Shown here one piece after another: positions 9,645 to 20,756 of a DNA stretch of 64,000 nt. The position numbers and the translations under genes were made by a program. The notes under the pieces are model-generated. The model was not told the DNA's origin. It ran no database searches and saw only the letters and a program-made list of their open reading frames with translations. Each line of letters starts with the position of its first letter. Positions within the stretch are counted from its first letter, which is position 1. The stretch spans positions 62,001 to 126,000 of the forward strand of contig NZ_LNNH01000019.1 of NCBI RefSeq assembly GCF_001542915.1, given 5' to 3'. The stretch is from Peribacillus simplex. Lineage in GTDB: Bacteria > Bacillota > Bacilli > Bacillales > DSM-1321.

Positions 9645-9687
9645 AAAATAAAAAGGCTGTTTAAAAGCGTGAGCCCTTAAACAGCCT
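9645..9687 (-). terminator. Terminator of fxsA
   Basis: AAGGCTGTTTAA and TTAAACAGCCTT form a 12-bp stem just behind the fxsA stop; the minus strand continues with TTTTATTTTT. Confidence 0.85.
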
Positions 9688-9691
9688 TATA

Positions 9692-10084
9692 TTACTTATG
9701 CCGGATGACGGTGACTTTTCCTTTGTTCATCCTGTTCATAAAAAAACGGATAACGATCGGTTTGAGGAGATTCCGGGTTGGCGGAAACACAAGGATCAAT
9801 CCCATGATATCCGAGATGAGACCTGGGGACAGCAGCAGGGCAGCTCCGATAAAAATACAGATCCCATCAATGATTTCATTTCCAGGCATCATTCCATAAC
9901 GGATCTGTTCCTGTGCCTTTCTCCAGGTTTCCATCCCTTGCTTTTTAGCAAGATAGGCTCCGATTAAACCAGTGGCTATGATCAGGAACAACGTAGGCCA
10001 AAAGCCAATCACCTTTCCTGACAGCAATAGGACAATGATTTCAACGACCGGCATCGCAATGATAAAGAATAAAAAATATCTCAT
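9692..10084 (-). CDS. fxsA: FxsA family membrane protein
   Basis: Cytoplasmic-membrane protein of the FxsA family; E. coli FxsA overexpression suppresses exclusion of phage T7 by the F plasmid, and the native role is unknown. 130 residues with hydrophobic segments near 2-22, 24-42 and 73-95, and the family pattern GSGKVIGFWPT-like turn (here LLSGKVIGFWPTL) followed by GLIGAYLAKKQGMETW. It lies 81 bp after pyk and ends at a strong terminator, so it is probably expressed with pyk. Confidence 0.85.
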   Translation of the reverse strand: MRYFLFFIIAMPVVEIIVLLLSGKVIGFWPTLFLIIATGLIGAYLAKKQGMETWRKAQEQIRYGMMPGNEIIDGICIFIGAALLLSPGLISDIMGLILVFPPTRNLLKPIVIRFFMNRMNKGKVTVIRHK

Positions 10085-10165
10085 TTACTTTCCTCCTGCA
10101 CAGCCCATTTCTGGTACGGTACACCCATCTTACCTCATCGGCTGGAATGAGCCAAAAATTTCATT

Positions 10166-11926
10166 CTATAAAACGTTGGCATGTCCATCATAAATGACGC
10201 CACGGCCTGAATCGACAGTTACTCTTTGTCCATCCTTGAAGGCTTTGGTCGCGTCTTCAGCGCCCACGATGACAGGAATGCCCAGAGTGACGCCCACGAC
10301 AGCGGCATGACTTGTCAATCCGCCTTCTTCGGTAATCAATGCTGCACATTTTTCAATGGCCGGCATCATATCCCGATCGGAACCGATCGTAACCAATACG
10401 GATCCTTCCGTTACTTTTTCCAAAGCTTCCTTGGCATTCTTCGCTATGACCACTTGGCCTTTTGCGGATTTCCTGCCGATTCCTTGCGCCTTCAAAAGAA
10501 CCTCTCCCAATACATGAATCTTCATCAGGTTAGTCGTACCCGTTTCACCGACAGGGACGCCGGCAGTTATGACCACTAAGTCTCCATGTGATACTAAACC
10601 TGAGTGCAGGCTTTCATCGATCGCCGTTTGAAGCATTTCATCCGTAGTTGTCGCCTTCGGTCCGATTTGCGGATAAACTCCCCAAGCTAACGCAAGGCTT
10701 CTAGAAACATGGTCATTGGACGTAACCGCAATGATTGGTGCTTTAGGGCGATATTTAGAAATCATCCTTGCCGTATGACCGCTTTCGGTAGGCGTGATGA
10801 TCGCTCCGGCATTAAGATTAAGTGCAGTATGGGCAACCGACTGACCGATGGCATCCGTGACATTATGACGGTTCACTTTACTTCTGATTGATAATATATC
10901 CCGATAATTAAGCGCTGATTCAGCACGTGATGCTATGTTATGCATCGTTTGCACCGCTTCTACAGGATAAGTTCCCGCAGCTGTTTCTCCTGACAGCATG
11001 ATGGCATCCGTTCCATCAAAGATGGCGTTGGCGACGTCACTTGCTTCAGCCCGTGTCGGCCTTGGGTTACGCTGCATGGAATCAAGCATTTGTGTAGCCG
11101 TAATGACCGGTTTTCCGGCGTTGTTGCACTTTTTGATCATTTGCTTTTGGACTAGCGGCACTTCTTCAGCAGGAATTTCCACACCCAAGTCTCCGCGAGC
11201 CACCATCAAGCCATCTGAAACTTCGAGGATTTCATCAAGACGGTCGACGCCTTCCTGGTTTTCGATTTTAGGGATGATTTGAATATGCTCCGCTCCATTT
11301 TGCTGCAGTAATTCACGGACTTCAAGGACGTCGGAGGCTCTCCGTACAAATGATGCCGCGACAAAATCGATACCCTGTCCTATCCCAAACAAGATATCCT
11401 GTTCGTCTTTCTCCGTGATGCCTGGCAGATTGACCGACACACCCGGCACATTGACACCTTTTTTGTTCTTCAGGGTACCGCTATTCAATATTTTTGTATG
11501 GATTTCTTTTCTTGCTTCATCAATCTTCAATACTTCAAGACCGATCAATCCATCATCCAACAGGATTTTCGATCCGGTGTGGACATCATGAAGAAGTCCT
11601 TCATAAGTAATGGAAAATTTCTCTGGCGTTCCAAGCACTTCCGTCATGGAAATGATGACTTCGTTACCGGCTACTAGCTCCATGGAATCGTTCTCCATGT
11701 TATTGGTGCGTATTTCAGGTCCTTTTGTGTCCAGCAGGATCGCTACCTGTTTCCCTGATTTTTCGCTAGCTTCCCTTATGTTGCTGATTCTGGCGGCATG
11801 TTCTTCATGATTGCCATGAGAAAAGTTAAGCCTAGCCACATTCATCCCCGCTTCTATTAATTGAACCAGCTTTTCGATGCTTTCACTTGCGGGGCCGATC
11901 GTACAAACAATCTTGGTTTTTCGCAT
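10166..11926 (-). CDS. pyk: Pyruvate kinase
   Basis: Transfers phosphate from PEP to ADP, giving pyruvate and ATP; last step of glycolysis. 586 residues: TIM barrel from [14 protein letters not shown], the active-site Lys in [10 protein letters not shown] (near residue 220), ATP/metal motif VARGDLGVE and GETAAG, then the extra C-terminal PEP-utiliser-like domain (ending [11 protein letters not shown] near residue 545) typical of Bacillus and Geobacillus enzymes. The ATG at 11926 follows AGGAGG; a 12-codon upstream extension was discarded. Downstream of pfkA. Confidence 0.97.
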   Translation of the reverse strand: MRKTKIVCTIGPASESIEKLVQLIEAGMNVARLNFSHGNHEEHAARISNIREASEKSGKQVAILLDTKGPEIRTNNMENDSMELVAGNEVIISMTEVLGTPEKFSITYEGLLHDVHTGSKILLDDGLIGLEVLKIDEARKEIHTKILNSGTLKNKKGVNVPGVSVNLPGITEKDEQDILFGIGQGIDFVAASFVRRASDVLEVRELLQQNGAEHIQIIPKIENQEGVDRLDEILEVSDGLMVARGDLGVEIPAEEVPLVQKQMIKKCNNAGKPVITATQMLDSMQRNPRPTRAEASDVANAIFDGTDAIMLSGETAAGTYPVEAVQTMHNIASRAESALNYRDILSIRSKVNRHNVTDAIGQSVAHTALNLNAGAIITPTESGHTARMISKYRPKAPIIAVTSNDHVSRSLALAWGVYPQIGPKATTTDEMLQTAIDESLHSGLVSHGDLVVITAGVPVGETGTTNLMKIHVLGEVLLKAQGIGRKSAKGQVVIAKNAKEALEKVTEGSVLVTIGSDRDMMPAIEKCAALITEEGGLTSHAAVVGVTLGIPVIVGAEDATKAFKDGQRVTVDSGRGVIYDGHANVL

Positions 11927-12045
11927 GGTGTGCTCCTCCTTGAAAACTCGCCGCCTGTCCAACTTATGGAGACAGGGGCGTAGTGTAATGTGTCTCTACT
12001 TTTTTACGGAATTCTTCAATCTGTTCATTGGACGATACTGATTGC

Positions 12046-13026
<981 letters not shown>

Positions 13027-13231
13027 CTAATCAAATTTAAGCCCTTATATACCATTGTACCCTTTTTCAAGCTTCAATAAGCAGTAACTATTTCAACTTA
13101 TGGTCACTTGATGTTATTAGACTAACCGATTCTGTTCAGAAATTGAAGTAATATGGCGCAAATCTTTACATTCTTCATACAATCATAGCTTTAGGGTTGG
13201 CCACCGACGTACCACTCCGTAGGAAAGGCTG

Positions 13232-13264
13232 AAAAAACGTGTTGCCCCAGGCAGCACGTTTTTT
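13232..13264 (-). terminator. Terminator of the accA operon
   Basis: AAAAAACGTGTTGCC and GGCAGCACGTTTTTT pair with one G-U position, directly behind the accA stop; T tract on both sides. It separates acc from pfkA-pyk. Confidence 0.85.
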
Positions 13265-13277
13265 CCTTTACAGATGT

Positions 13278-14276
13278 TTATGAATGCTGTTTTACGTCCT
13301 CAGGTTTCCCCTCAGATTGTTTTGCGAATTCATATTCACCGATTTTCTTGAATTTCATGTAACGTTGGTTGATGAGATCTTCACTTTTCAATGGGAGGAG
13401 CTCATTAAATGAACGTTTCAAGGTTTCCTTTATGGCTTCTGCCTGAACATTTGCATTCCGGTGGGCGCCGCCTTTTACTTCCGGGATGATTTCATCGATG
13501 ACCCCTAAGCGATTCAGGTCAGGAGCCGTAATCTGCATCGATTCAGCAGCTCTTTTAGCCTGGGAAGCATCCTTCCATAATAACGCAGCAGCCCCTTCAG
13601 GAGAAATGACCGAGTATGTTGAATTCTCAAGCATGAAAATCCGATCTCCAACTCCAAGTGCCAAGGCACCGCCACTTCCGCCTTCGCCGATGACGATGCT
13701 GATGACCGGCACCTTCAGCCCGGCCATTTCAAAAAGGTTTTTAGCAATGGCTTCGCTTTGACCGCGTTCTTCTGCAGCCTTCCCAGGGAATGCTCCCTTC
13801 GTGTCGATGAAGCAAATGATCGGCCGATTGAATTTTTCCGCCTGTTTCATCAATCGCAGCGCTTTTCGATAGCCCTCTGGATGGGGCATGCCAAAGTTAC
13901 GACGGATATTCTCCTTCGTATCCTTGCCGCGCTGATGACCGATGACGGTCACGGACCGCCCATCGAACTGGGCGATGCCAGCGACAATCGCCTCATCGTC
14001 CCCATAATAACGGTCACCATGAAACTCGATGAAGTCATTGAATAATAACGGGATGTAATCAAGCGTTGTCGGGCGGGCCGGATGACGGGCAATCTGCACT
14101 CGATCCCACGGTTTTAAATGATCATAAATATCCGCTTCCAGCTTTTCCAAACGTTTTTCCAGGGTTTCGATCTCAACCGTAAGATCCACGTCAGCATTTT
14201 TCGTAAGTGCCTTCAGCTCTTTAATTTTATTTCTCAGTTCCGTAACGGGACGCTCGAACTCTAATTCATATATCAT
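13278..14276 (-). CDS. accA: Acetyl-CoA carboxylase carboxyltransferase subunit alpha
   Basis: Alpha half of the carboxyltransferase that moves CO2 from biotin-BCCP to acetyl-CoA, giving malonyl-CoA for fatty acid synthesis. 332 residues. Recognised by the crotonase-fold signatures [35 protein letters not shown] and [15 protein letters not shown]. The start at 14276 gives the ATGA overlap with accD; an ATG two codons upstream also exists. It forms the carboxyltransferase tetramer with AccD. Confidence 0.96.
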   Translation of the reverse strand: MIYELEFERPVTELRNKIKELKALTKNADVDLTVEIETLEKRLEKLEADIYDHLKPWDRVQIARHPARPTTLDYIPLLFNDFIEFHGDRYYGDDEAIVAGIAQFDGRSVTVIGHQRGKDTKENIRRNFGMPHPEGYRKALRLMKQAEKFNRPIICFIDTKGAFPGKAAEERGQSEAIAKNLFEMAGLKVPVISIVIGEGGSGGALALGVGDRIFMLENSTYSVISPEGAAALLWKDASQAKRAAESMQITAPDLNRLGVIDEIIPEVKGGAHRNANVQAEAIKETLKRSFNELLPLKSEDLINQRYMKFKKIGEYEFAKQSEGKPEDVKQHS

Positions 14277-15136
14277 GACCATTCACCACCCGGGGCATGG
14301 ATTTTTAGGATCGTCGTCAAGGTTTCTTTCAATTCAGTACGCTTAACGACCGCATCCAATTGACCGTGCTTCATCAGAAACTCGGCCGTTTGGAAGTCTT
14401 CTGGAAGTTCTTCATGGATCGTCTGTTCAATGATCCTGCGCCCGGCAAAACCGATCAAGGCACCCGGTTCAGCTAGGTTAATATCACCAAGTGAAGCGAA
14501 GCTTGCCGAAACACCGCCCGTAGTTGGGTGGGTCATCATCGATACGATCAAGCCGCCTTCATTGCTGAACATCTTGAGGGCAGCGCTTGTCTTGGCCATC
14601 TGCATCAAGCTCAGTACGCCTTCCTGCATCCGGGCGCCGCCAGATGCTGTAAATATGATGAACGGGATCTTCAATTCACCTGCGCGTTCGATGGCACGGG
14701 TAATTTTTTCGCCAACGACCGACCCCATGCTTCCCATCCGGAAATTGGAATCCATGATGGCTGTCGACACTTGGTACCCATTGATGGTCCCCACTCCTGT
14801 AACGACCGCCTCGTTAATTTTGGCCTTCTTTTTATCCTTCTCCAATTTGTCCAAGTAGTCCGGGAATCCAAGCGGATTGACGGATATCATTTCTTTATCG
14901 AATTCCTTGAAACTGCCGGCATCAAATAAACATTCGATTCGTTCATGTGAAGACATCGAATGATGGAACCCGCAGCGGAGGCAGACTTTCTTGTTTTTCA
15001 ATAATTCTTTTGTATACATGATTTTTTTACAGCCGGGGCATTTAGTCATAATTCCTTCTGGTACATCTTGTTTCTCCCGATCTAAAGGAACCGTTGCATA
15101 TTTCTTCTTAGACTTCGCAAATAGCTCTTTAAGCAA
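14273..15136 (-). CDS. accD: Acetyl-CoA carboxylase carboxyltransferase subunit beta
   Basis: Beta subunit of the acetyl-CoA carboxyltransferase. 287 residues from a TTG at 15136 with GGGAGG 7 nt upstream; this start matches the LLKELF N-terminus of other AccD proteins, whereas the frame extends 8 codons further without a site. The N-terminal zinc ribbon is CPGCKKIM ... VCLRCGFH (four Cys), followed by the carboxyltransferase domain with [10 protein letters not shown] and [12 protein letters not shown]. Overlaps accA by 4 nt (ATGA). Confidence 0.93.
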   Translation of the reverse strand: MLKELFAKSKKKYATVPLDREKQDVPEGIMTKCPGCKKIMYTKELLKNKKVCLRCGFHHSMSSHERIECLFDAGSFKEFDKEMISVNPLGFPDYLDKLEKDKKKAKINEAVVTGVGTINGYQVSTAIMDSNFRMGSMGSVVGEKITRAIERAGELKIPFIIFTASGGARMQEGVLSLMQMAKTSAALKMFSNEGGLIVSMMTHPTTGGVSASFASLGDINLAEPGALIGFAGRRIIEQTIHEELPEDFQTAEFLMKHGQLDAVVKRTELKETLTTILKIHAPGGEWS

Positions 15137-15226
15137 GCTTAATCCTCCCTTTACCACCAATTATCTGTTTTATGATACTTGGTACAAACTATATCAGAAA
15201 TGAAATCAGTATCGTGTAAAAAGGTG

Positions 15227-15856
15227 TCACTCGTCCTTCGACATATTTCTGATTCTAATAAGATACGTTTCGATAGCTTTTTCTTCATCCCGTTCGAGCA
15301 AATATGTAAGAAGTGACAGATAATCTTCTTTTTCCACATTACCCAGCACCATCTCTGATGTTCTAGCATAGCTGTTGACAATGCGCCAGATTCTTTCCAG
15401 TAATCGGTTTCGGTTCAATATCGCAATTCTTAAGAAGAAGTCGTCATCACGGAACTCCTCCGCTTTGACCCAGCTCACCAGCCGCTTGATTTCTTCGGCC
15501 GTTGTGAAGAAAGCGACGATCCTCAAACAGTCGATTTCAATCAACCGTTTCGTCTCAGCCAAATCTTCTTGTACCTTTTTGTCTTGCAAAAAAAAGGTTC
15601 CCAGAAGCTCGACTAGCTTATGCTCCTGGAAATCCCTGATAAACGTCCCTTCACCACGCCTCGTCTCTATCAATCCTAATAGCTCCAAGGCACGCAATGC
15701 CTCACGGACTGAGGAACGGCCGACATTCAAACGATCCGACAGCTCCCTTTCCGAGGGGATTTTATCCCCTGGCAAGAGGCTGTCCGCTTCAATCATTCTA
15801 CGAAGGCTCTCAACGACATCGAGATAAATTTTGGATGAAGAAGTACGATCCTTCAA
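15227..15856 (-). CDS. FadR-subfamily GntR transcriptional regulator
   Basis: Metabolite-responsive DNA-binding regulator. 209 residues: N-terminal GntR winged helix (LLPGDKIPSERELSDRL and GRSSVREALRALELLGLIE, residues about 28-62, then the wing RRGEGTF) and an all-helical FCD-like effector domain from about residue 85. It sits between ytsJ (5 nt upstream) and accD (about 90 nt downstream) on the same strand, so it is most likely co-transcribed with them. A FadR-type palindrome in front of ytsJ is a plausible operator. The effector is unknown; malate, malonyl-CoA or acyl-CoA would fit the neighbours. Confidence 0.88.
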   Translation of the reverse strand: MKDRTSSSKIYLDVVESLRRMIEADSLLPGDKIPSERELSDRLNVGRSSVREALRALELLGLIETRRGEGTFIRDFQEHKLVELLGTFFLQDKKVQEDLAETKRLIEIDCLRIVAFFTTAEEIKRLVSWVKAEEFRDDDFFLRIAILNRNRLLERIWRIVNSYARTSEMVLGNVEKEDYLSLLTYLLERDEEKAIETYLIRIRNMSKDE

Positions 15857-15861
15857 ATTAA

Positions 15862-17103
15862 TTATTCCTCACTTTTTCCAATGATCGCTAATTTCCTTGT
15901 TTTTTCTTTAATTTCCTCAGGATCGACATGAATTCTGGCCACTCCCGTTTCCATTGCTGCCTTCGCAACAGCAGAGGCAACGGCAGGAGCCACCCTCTCA
16001 TCAAAAGGAGCAGGAATCACATAATCTTCATTCAGCTCATGTTCTTGTATTAAACCGGCAATAGCCTTTACAGCCGCCACCTTCATCTTTTCATTGATAT
16101 GTGTCGCACGTACATCCAATGCTCCGCGGAAAATCCCCGGAAATGCAAGAACGTTATTAACCTGATTCGGGAAATCCGAACGACCCGTACCTACCACTCT
16201 TGCACCTGCAGCTTTCGCATCTTCAGGCATGATTTCCGGATCCGGATTGGCCATCGCAAAGATGATCGCATCCCGGTTCATCGTTGAAACCATTTCTTTA
16301 GTCAATGCACCTGCGGCAGAAACGCCAATAAACACATCAGCGTCATGGATGACCGCTTCCAAAGGTCCTGAAACCTTATTTCGATTGGTCACTTTGGCCA
16401 CTTGTTCCTTGATATCATTCATGCCTGTCGAACGGCCCTCATAAATGGCACCTTTCGTATCACACATGATGATGTCACGAACGCCATAGCTATAAAGCAA
16501 TTTAATGATGGCGATGCCGGCAGCTCCAGCCCCATTCGCCACCACTTTTATTTCTGATATCGATTTATTGACAAGACGTAATGCATTTACAAGACCGGCA
16601 ACAGTTACAATCGCTGTACCGTGCTGATCATCATGAAAAACAGGGATGTTCATTTCTTTCTTGAGCCGTTCTTCGATTTCAAAGCAATTCGGTGCAGCGA
16701 TGTCCTCTAGATTGACTCCTCCGAATGTTGGCTCGAGTAATTTAACGGTCTCTACAATTTTATCCACATCCGTCGTTTTTAAACAAATTGGAAAAGAGTC
16801 CACTCCCGCAAAGCTTTTAAATAAAACGGCTTTACCTTCCATGACTGGTAAAGCGGCCTCCGGACCTATGTTCCCAAGCCCCAGCACAGCCGTCCCATCG
16901 GAAATCACTGCGACGGTATTCCCTTTCATCGTGTAATCATAAACGGTTTCCGGCTTATCGTAAATTTCTTTACAAGGTTCTGCAACGCCAGGAGAGTAAG
17001 CGAGGCTTAAATCCACTGCATTCCTAACAGGCACTTTCGAAACTGTTTCTAATTTCCCTTGATTCAAGCGATGCATATGTAAAGCTTCTTCTCTTAATGA
17101 CAT
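15862..17103 (-). CDS. ytsJ: NADP-dependent malic enzyme
   Basis: Oxidatively decarboxylates malate to pyruvate, making NADPH (YtsJ is the main NADP malic enzyme in B. subtilis). 413 residues, the short bacterial form without a phosphotransacetylase extension. Motifs: SLAYSPGVAEPC (catalytic Tyr), FHDDQHGTA (metal ligands), GAGAAGIAI (NADP-binding loop) and ANPDPEI. Start ATG at 17103 with GGAGTG upstream. Head of a likely ytsJ-gntR-accD-accA operon linking NADPH and malonyl-CoA supply. Confidence 0.95.
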   Translation of the reverse strand: MSLREEALHMHRLNQGKLETVSKVPVRNAVDLSLAYSPGVAEPCKEIYDKPETVYDYTMKGNTVAVISDGTAVLGLGNIGPEAALPVMEGKAVLFKSFAGVDSFPICLKTTDVDKIVETVKLLEPTFGGVNLEDIAAPNCFEIEERLKKEMNIPVFHDDQHGTAIVTVAGLVNALRLVNKSISEIKVVANGAGAAGIAIIKLLYSYGVRDIIMCDTKGAIYEGRSTGMNDIKEQVAKVTNRNKVSGPLEAVIHDADVFIGVSAAGALTKEMVSTMNRDAIIFAMANPDPEIMPEDAKAAGARVVGTGRSDFPNQVNNVLAFPGIFRGALDVRATHINEKMKVAAVKAIAGLIQEHELNEDYVIPAPFDERVAPAVASAVAKAAMETGVARIHVDPEEIKEKTRKLAIIGKSEE

Positions 17104-17156
17104 ATTTTCACTCCTAAAACGAATTGGGCAACCCGGATATTATATGCTGAAATCTA

Positions 17157-17169
17157 GTGGTCAGACCAC
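17157..17169. promoter_or_regulatory. FadR/GntR-type operator in front of ytsJ
   Basis: GTGGTC-A-GACCAC, perfect 6-bp arms around one base. It contains TGGTNNNACCA, the consensus recognised by FadR/PdhR/LldR-type GntR proteins. It lies at about +8 to +20 of the proposed ytsJ promoter, and the gene for a FadR-type regulator is the next gene of the operon, which suggests autoregulation. Confidence 0.65.
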
Positions 17170-17183
17170 AGCGGCCTGTTTTC

Positions 17184-17211
17184 AATATAACATATCTATT
17201 AAAGTTGTAAA
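17184..17211 (-). promoter_or_regulatory. Putative sigma-A promoter of ytsJ operon
   Basis: On the minus strand: -35 TTTACA (17206-17211), 16-bp spacer, -10 TATATT (17184-17189). A second TATAAT at 17138-17143 is an alternative -10 box; the palindrome would then cover its -35 region. Confidence 0.45.
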
Positions 17212-17215
17212 ACAG

Positions 17216-20200
17216 TTATTCTTTCTTGTAAACCACATTCCCTTTTCCGACCATGTCAATTAATGCCTGCAACAAACTGTCGGTAGGATTGACCCAATCC
17301 CAATAAGATAGCTGTACATAGCGGTTTTCCCTTTCGTAAAAAAGCATGACCTTCGTTTCGCCGCCGTGCTGCAGTAAAATTTTTTTTATTTTTTGCAGCG
17401 TGTCATTCGTTTGCTTGTCAGCTTCAACCTTCAGGAAGATCGTTCCATTTTTTTCTTCCTTCATTTGCTTCACTTTTTCGAGCGGGTATACACTTTTGAT
17501 CAGCAGCTGGTTTTTTCCATCACGCTCTTCCAGCGTTCCTTGCAGCATGATGACTTGTCCGTGGCTCAATTCCGCAGAATGGAGTTTATACACATTCGGG
17601 AAAGCGACCGCTTCGATATCCCCCTCTTCATCACTTACGCTCAAAAATGCCATCACATCGCCCTTTTTCGTCCTTATCGTTTTTACCGATGTAATATAGG
17701 CGCCAAGCAAGATTTTCGATTCCTTCTTATTGGTCGCTTCATCTATGCTCAAACAGCCGAAGTATTGGAAAAGCTCCCTGTAGCCGGTCACGGGATGATT
17801 CGATAGGTAAAGTCCCAATGCGTTTTTTTCCAATGCCAGTTTGTCTTCGATCGGGATGGGGTCGACATGATTGTACTTAGGCTTGAGGGAAAATTCGCCA
17901 TCCGAAAACATATCGAATAGATCATCGTCCGGATTGACCAATTCAGTATGGCTTATCGCGACGTCCAGGCTTGCCAGCAATGTAGCCCGGTCTTCCCCGA
18001 ATTCATCGAATGCACCTGAATTCACAAGGGCCTCGAGCACCTTTCTATTGACGATCTTACCCGATACTCGCAAACAGAAGTCGAATAAATCCTCGAATTT
18101 CTTTTGCCGTCTTGCCGCAAAGATTTCCTTCAAGACGGTACCCCCTATCCCTTTAATGGCTCCTAGGCTAAAACGGATTCCTTCCTTTTCCGGTATGAAC
18201 GGATAGCCGCTCCGGTTAATTGAAGGAGCAAGGACGGCAATCCCTTTCTTTTTTGCCTCTCGGATATATTGGGCGACCTTTTCATCATTCCCGATTACCG
18301 ATGTCATGAGAGCTGCCATGAAATATTCAGGGTAGTGGGTTTTCAAGTATCCCAGCTGATAGGCAATGACACTGTATGCGACCGCATGGCTGCGGTTGAA
18401 TCCATAATTGGCGAACCGCACGATCAAGGAGTATATCTCATCCGCGGTTTTTTCGGAATATCCTTGCTGCAAGGCCCCGCTGACAAAATGCTGACGCTCC
18501 TCATCCAGTACATCTTTTTTCTTCTTGGAAACGGCCCTCCTGAGCAGGTCTGCTTCCCCAAGTGAAAAACCGGCCAGGCGTGAGGCAATTTGCATGATTT
18601 GTTCTTGATAGACAATGACTCCATATGTAGGCTCCAGTATATCCCGCAAATCCTCGTGCAAGTAATCGATGGGCGCCAAACCATGCTTTCGCTCGATGAA
18701 CAATGGAATGTTTTCCATCGGACCTGGACGGTAGAGGGCATTGACCGCGACGATATCCTCGAATCGGTTCGGCTTCAGCTTGACCAAAACCTTCCTGATG
18801 CCATCCGATTCGAATTGAAACACTCCGGTTGTTTCGCCTCTCCCTAATAACGCCAGGGTTTCGGGATCATCCATGGGGATTTGGGAAAGGTCGAGCTTTC
18901 TCCCGGTTCCTTTTTGGATATTTTTTATAATATTATCGATGAGCGTCAAGTTGCGGAGTCCCAGGAAGTCCATTTTAAGGAGACCAAGCTCTTCAAGAAG
19001 GTCCATCGGATACTGCGTCAGATGGATGCCCTCATGCCCTCCGGAAATCGGGATATGCTCGGTCAGAGCCTGGTCGCTGATGACGATACCTGCAGCATGA
19101 GTCGAAGTGTGGCGAGGCAATCCTTCAAGCAATAGCGCCGTTTGAAAAAGCTTTTGATTCAGATTGCTCTCATTAACGAAATCGCGCAGCCGCTTCGATT
19201 CCTTGAAAGCCTCAGGCAGCGTTATGCCAAGGCGGTTTGGAATCATTTTCGAGACCGCTTCCTGTTCCTTGGAATTCAATCCGAAAACGCGTCCCGTGTC
19301 CCTCAATGCGGCTTTGGCCGCCAATGTACCGAACGTAATGATTTGAGCTACATGATATTCGCCGTATTTCTTGGCGACATAGGCAATCACCTCTTCACGG
19401 CGGTTATCCGGGAAATCAATATCGATATCGGGCATCGAGACCCTTTCCGGATTCAGGAAACGCTCGAACAGCAAGGAATGCTCGATTGGATCGACATCCG
19501 TTATCGACAGCACGTAAGCGACCATCGACCCTGCGGCAGATCCCCTTCCAGGTCCGGTCAGGATTTGCTGATCCTTAGCAAATTTCATGAAGTCCCACAC
19601 GATTAAAAAGTAATCGCTGAATTTCATCTTAGTAATGACATCCAATTCATATCGCAGTCGCTCTTCATATTGAATGGGCGGCTCCGGCAGCCTCTTCTTC
19701 AACCCATCGAAACAAACGGCTTCGAGCATTTCCTCTGCCGTCATCCCGGCTTCGGTAGGATACTTAGGCAGCAGGGACCGGTGAAACGGAATGTCCAGGT
19801 TGCATTGCCCGGCAATAACGAGCGTATTTTCGAGTGCATCCGGCCTGTCATGAAATAACTCCGCCATCTGTTTCCGGCTCTTCAAATAATATTGCTTGGA
19901 TTCAAGCACCGTGTGCGCTTCATCAGCGAGCTTGTCCCCATTTCCGATCGCCAGCAACACTTCTTGGGCAAGTGCATCGCTTTCGTTCAAATAATAGACT
20001 GGATTCGTCGCTACGACCTTTATCCCTAACTCTTTCGCAAGCAGACTTATGGCTTCGTTTCCTTCCTCTTCATTTGCAATCGACAATCTCTGTATCGATG
20101 CATAAAAGTTATCCGCCCCAAAAATCTGCTGAAACTTCCTGGCTGCCTGTTGGGCTTCTTCCGGCCTTTCTTCCTTTAGCAGCGTTTCTATTTCCCCTCC

Positions 20201-20575
20201 GGCCCCCGGCGTGATCGCAATCAATCCCTTGGAGTAGCCTTTAAGCCAATTCATCGGGATGCCCGAAGGTGATTTCGTTTTTATGGCACTGCTTATCTTA
20301 AGCAGGTTCTGGTATCCTTGTAGATTTTTTGCTAATAACAGAAGTCCATGCGCCGCTTCCCATTCATCCAGGACATCCGCTAGAATCCCGATGATCGGCT
20401 TTATTCCCTGTCTCTTGCATTCTTTATAAAAATAGACTGAACCGTACATGACATTTCGATCGGTCAAGGCAAGACTTGTACAGCCATCCGCTTTCGCTTT
20501 GGCCACAAGTTCCGTAATCTTCACCGTGCTTGTCAGCAGGCTGTATCCGCTCTGAATATGGAGATGAGTATACAC
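17216..20575 (-). CDS. dnaE: DNA polymerase III subunit alpha DnaE
   Basis: Replicative C-family polymerase of the DnaE type, which in Gram-positives extends RNA primers at the lagging strand alongside PolC. 1119 residues from the GTG at 20575, which has GGGAG 8 nt upstream and gives the family start VYTHLHIQSGYSLL. The longer open frame (to 20917) adds 114 codons unlike the family. Order: N-terminal PHP domain, polymerase core with catalytic PDIDIDFPD near residue 383 and GPGRGSAAGS, HhH motif and C-terminal OB fold. No proofreading exonuclease domain is inserted, which separates it from PolC. Confidence 0.95.
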   Translation of the reverse strand: MYTHLHIQSGYSLLTSTVKITELVAKAKADGCTSLALTDRNVMYGSVYFYKECKRQGIKPIIGILADVLDEWEAAHGLLLLAKNLQGYQNLLKISSAIKTKSPSGIPMNWLKGYSKGLIAITPGAGGEIETLLKEERPEEAQQAARKFQQIFGADNFYASIQRLSIANEEEGNEAISLLAKELGIKVVATNPVYYLNESDALAQEVLLAIGNGDKLADEAHTVLESKQYYLKSRKQMAELFHDRPDALENTLVIAGQCNLDIPFHRSLLPKYPTEAGMTAEEMLEAVCFDGLKKRLPEPPIQYEERLRYELDVITKMKFSDYFLIVWDFMKFAKDQQILTGPGRGSAAGSMVAYVLSITDVDPIEHSLLFERFLNPERVSMPDIDIDFPDNRREEVIAYVAKKYGEYHVAQIITFGTLAAKAALRDTGRVFGLNSKEQEAVSKMIPNRLGITLPEAFKESKRLRDFVNESNLNQKLFQTALLLEGLPRHTSTHAAGIVISDQALTEHIPISGGHEGIHLTQYPMDLLEELGLLKMDFLGLRNLTLIDNIIKNIQKGTGRKLDLSQIPMDDPETLALLGRGETTGVFQFESDGIRKVLVKLKPNRFEDIVAVNALYRPGPMENIPLFIERKHGLAPIDYLHEDLRDILEPTYGVIVYQEQIMQIASRLAGFSLGEADLLRRAVSKKKKDVLDEERQHFVSGALQQGYSEKTADEIYSLIVRFANYGFNRSHAVAYSVIAYQLGYLKTHYPEYFMAALMTSVIGNDEKVAQYIREAKKKGIAVLAPSINRSGYPFIPEKEGIRFSLGAIKGIGGTVLKEIFAARRQKKFEDLFDFCLRVSGKIVNRKVLEALVNSGAFDEFGEDRATLLASLDVAISHTELVNPDDDLFDMFSDGEFSLKPKYNHVDPIPIEDKLALEKNALGLYLSNHPVTGYRELFQYFGCLSIDEATNKKESKILLGAYITSVKTIRTKKGDVMAFLSVSDEEGDIEAVAFPNVYKLHSAELSHGQVIMLQGTLEERDGKNQLLIKSVYPLEKVKQMKEEKNGTIFLKVEADKQTNDTLQKIKKILLQHGGETKVMLFYERENRYVQLSYWDWVNPTDSLLQALIDMVGKGNVVYKKE

Positions 20576-20688
20576 GTTTTTTTCTCCCACCTTTGTAAGG
20601 CATGTTTCTTTCATTATAGTGTTTATTTCAAAAAAAGAAAATATGTTCTCATTTCCAATCCCATTTCGCACCGTATTTCCACAGGCTA

Positions 20689-20717
20689 TCATATTCCCCC
20701 TGCACTCCCCATATAAT
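20689..20717 (+). promoter_or_regulatory. Sigma-E promoter of ytrHI
   Basis: TCATATT (20689-20695), 14-bp spacer, CATATAAT (20710-20717). It matches the sigma-E consensus KMATATT-N14-CATACAHT with one mismatch in the -10 box and lies 40 bp before the ytrH start. Mother-cell expression fits the known sigma-E dependence of ytrHI in B. subtilis. Confidence 0.72.
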
Positions 20718-20756
20718 TGGAATAGAAGAATATCAAGCCAAAAAGGATGATGATAC

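Noticed and set aside
19142-19606. 154-codon plus-strand frame inside dnaE
   Set aside because: Antisense shadow of a long conserved gene; no ribosome site and no motif.
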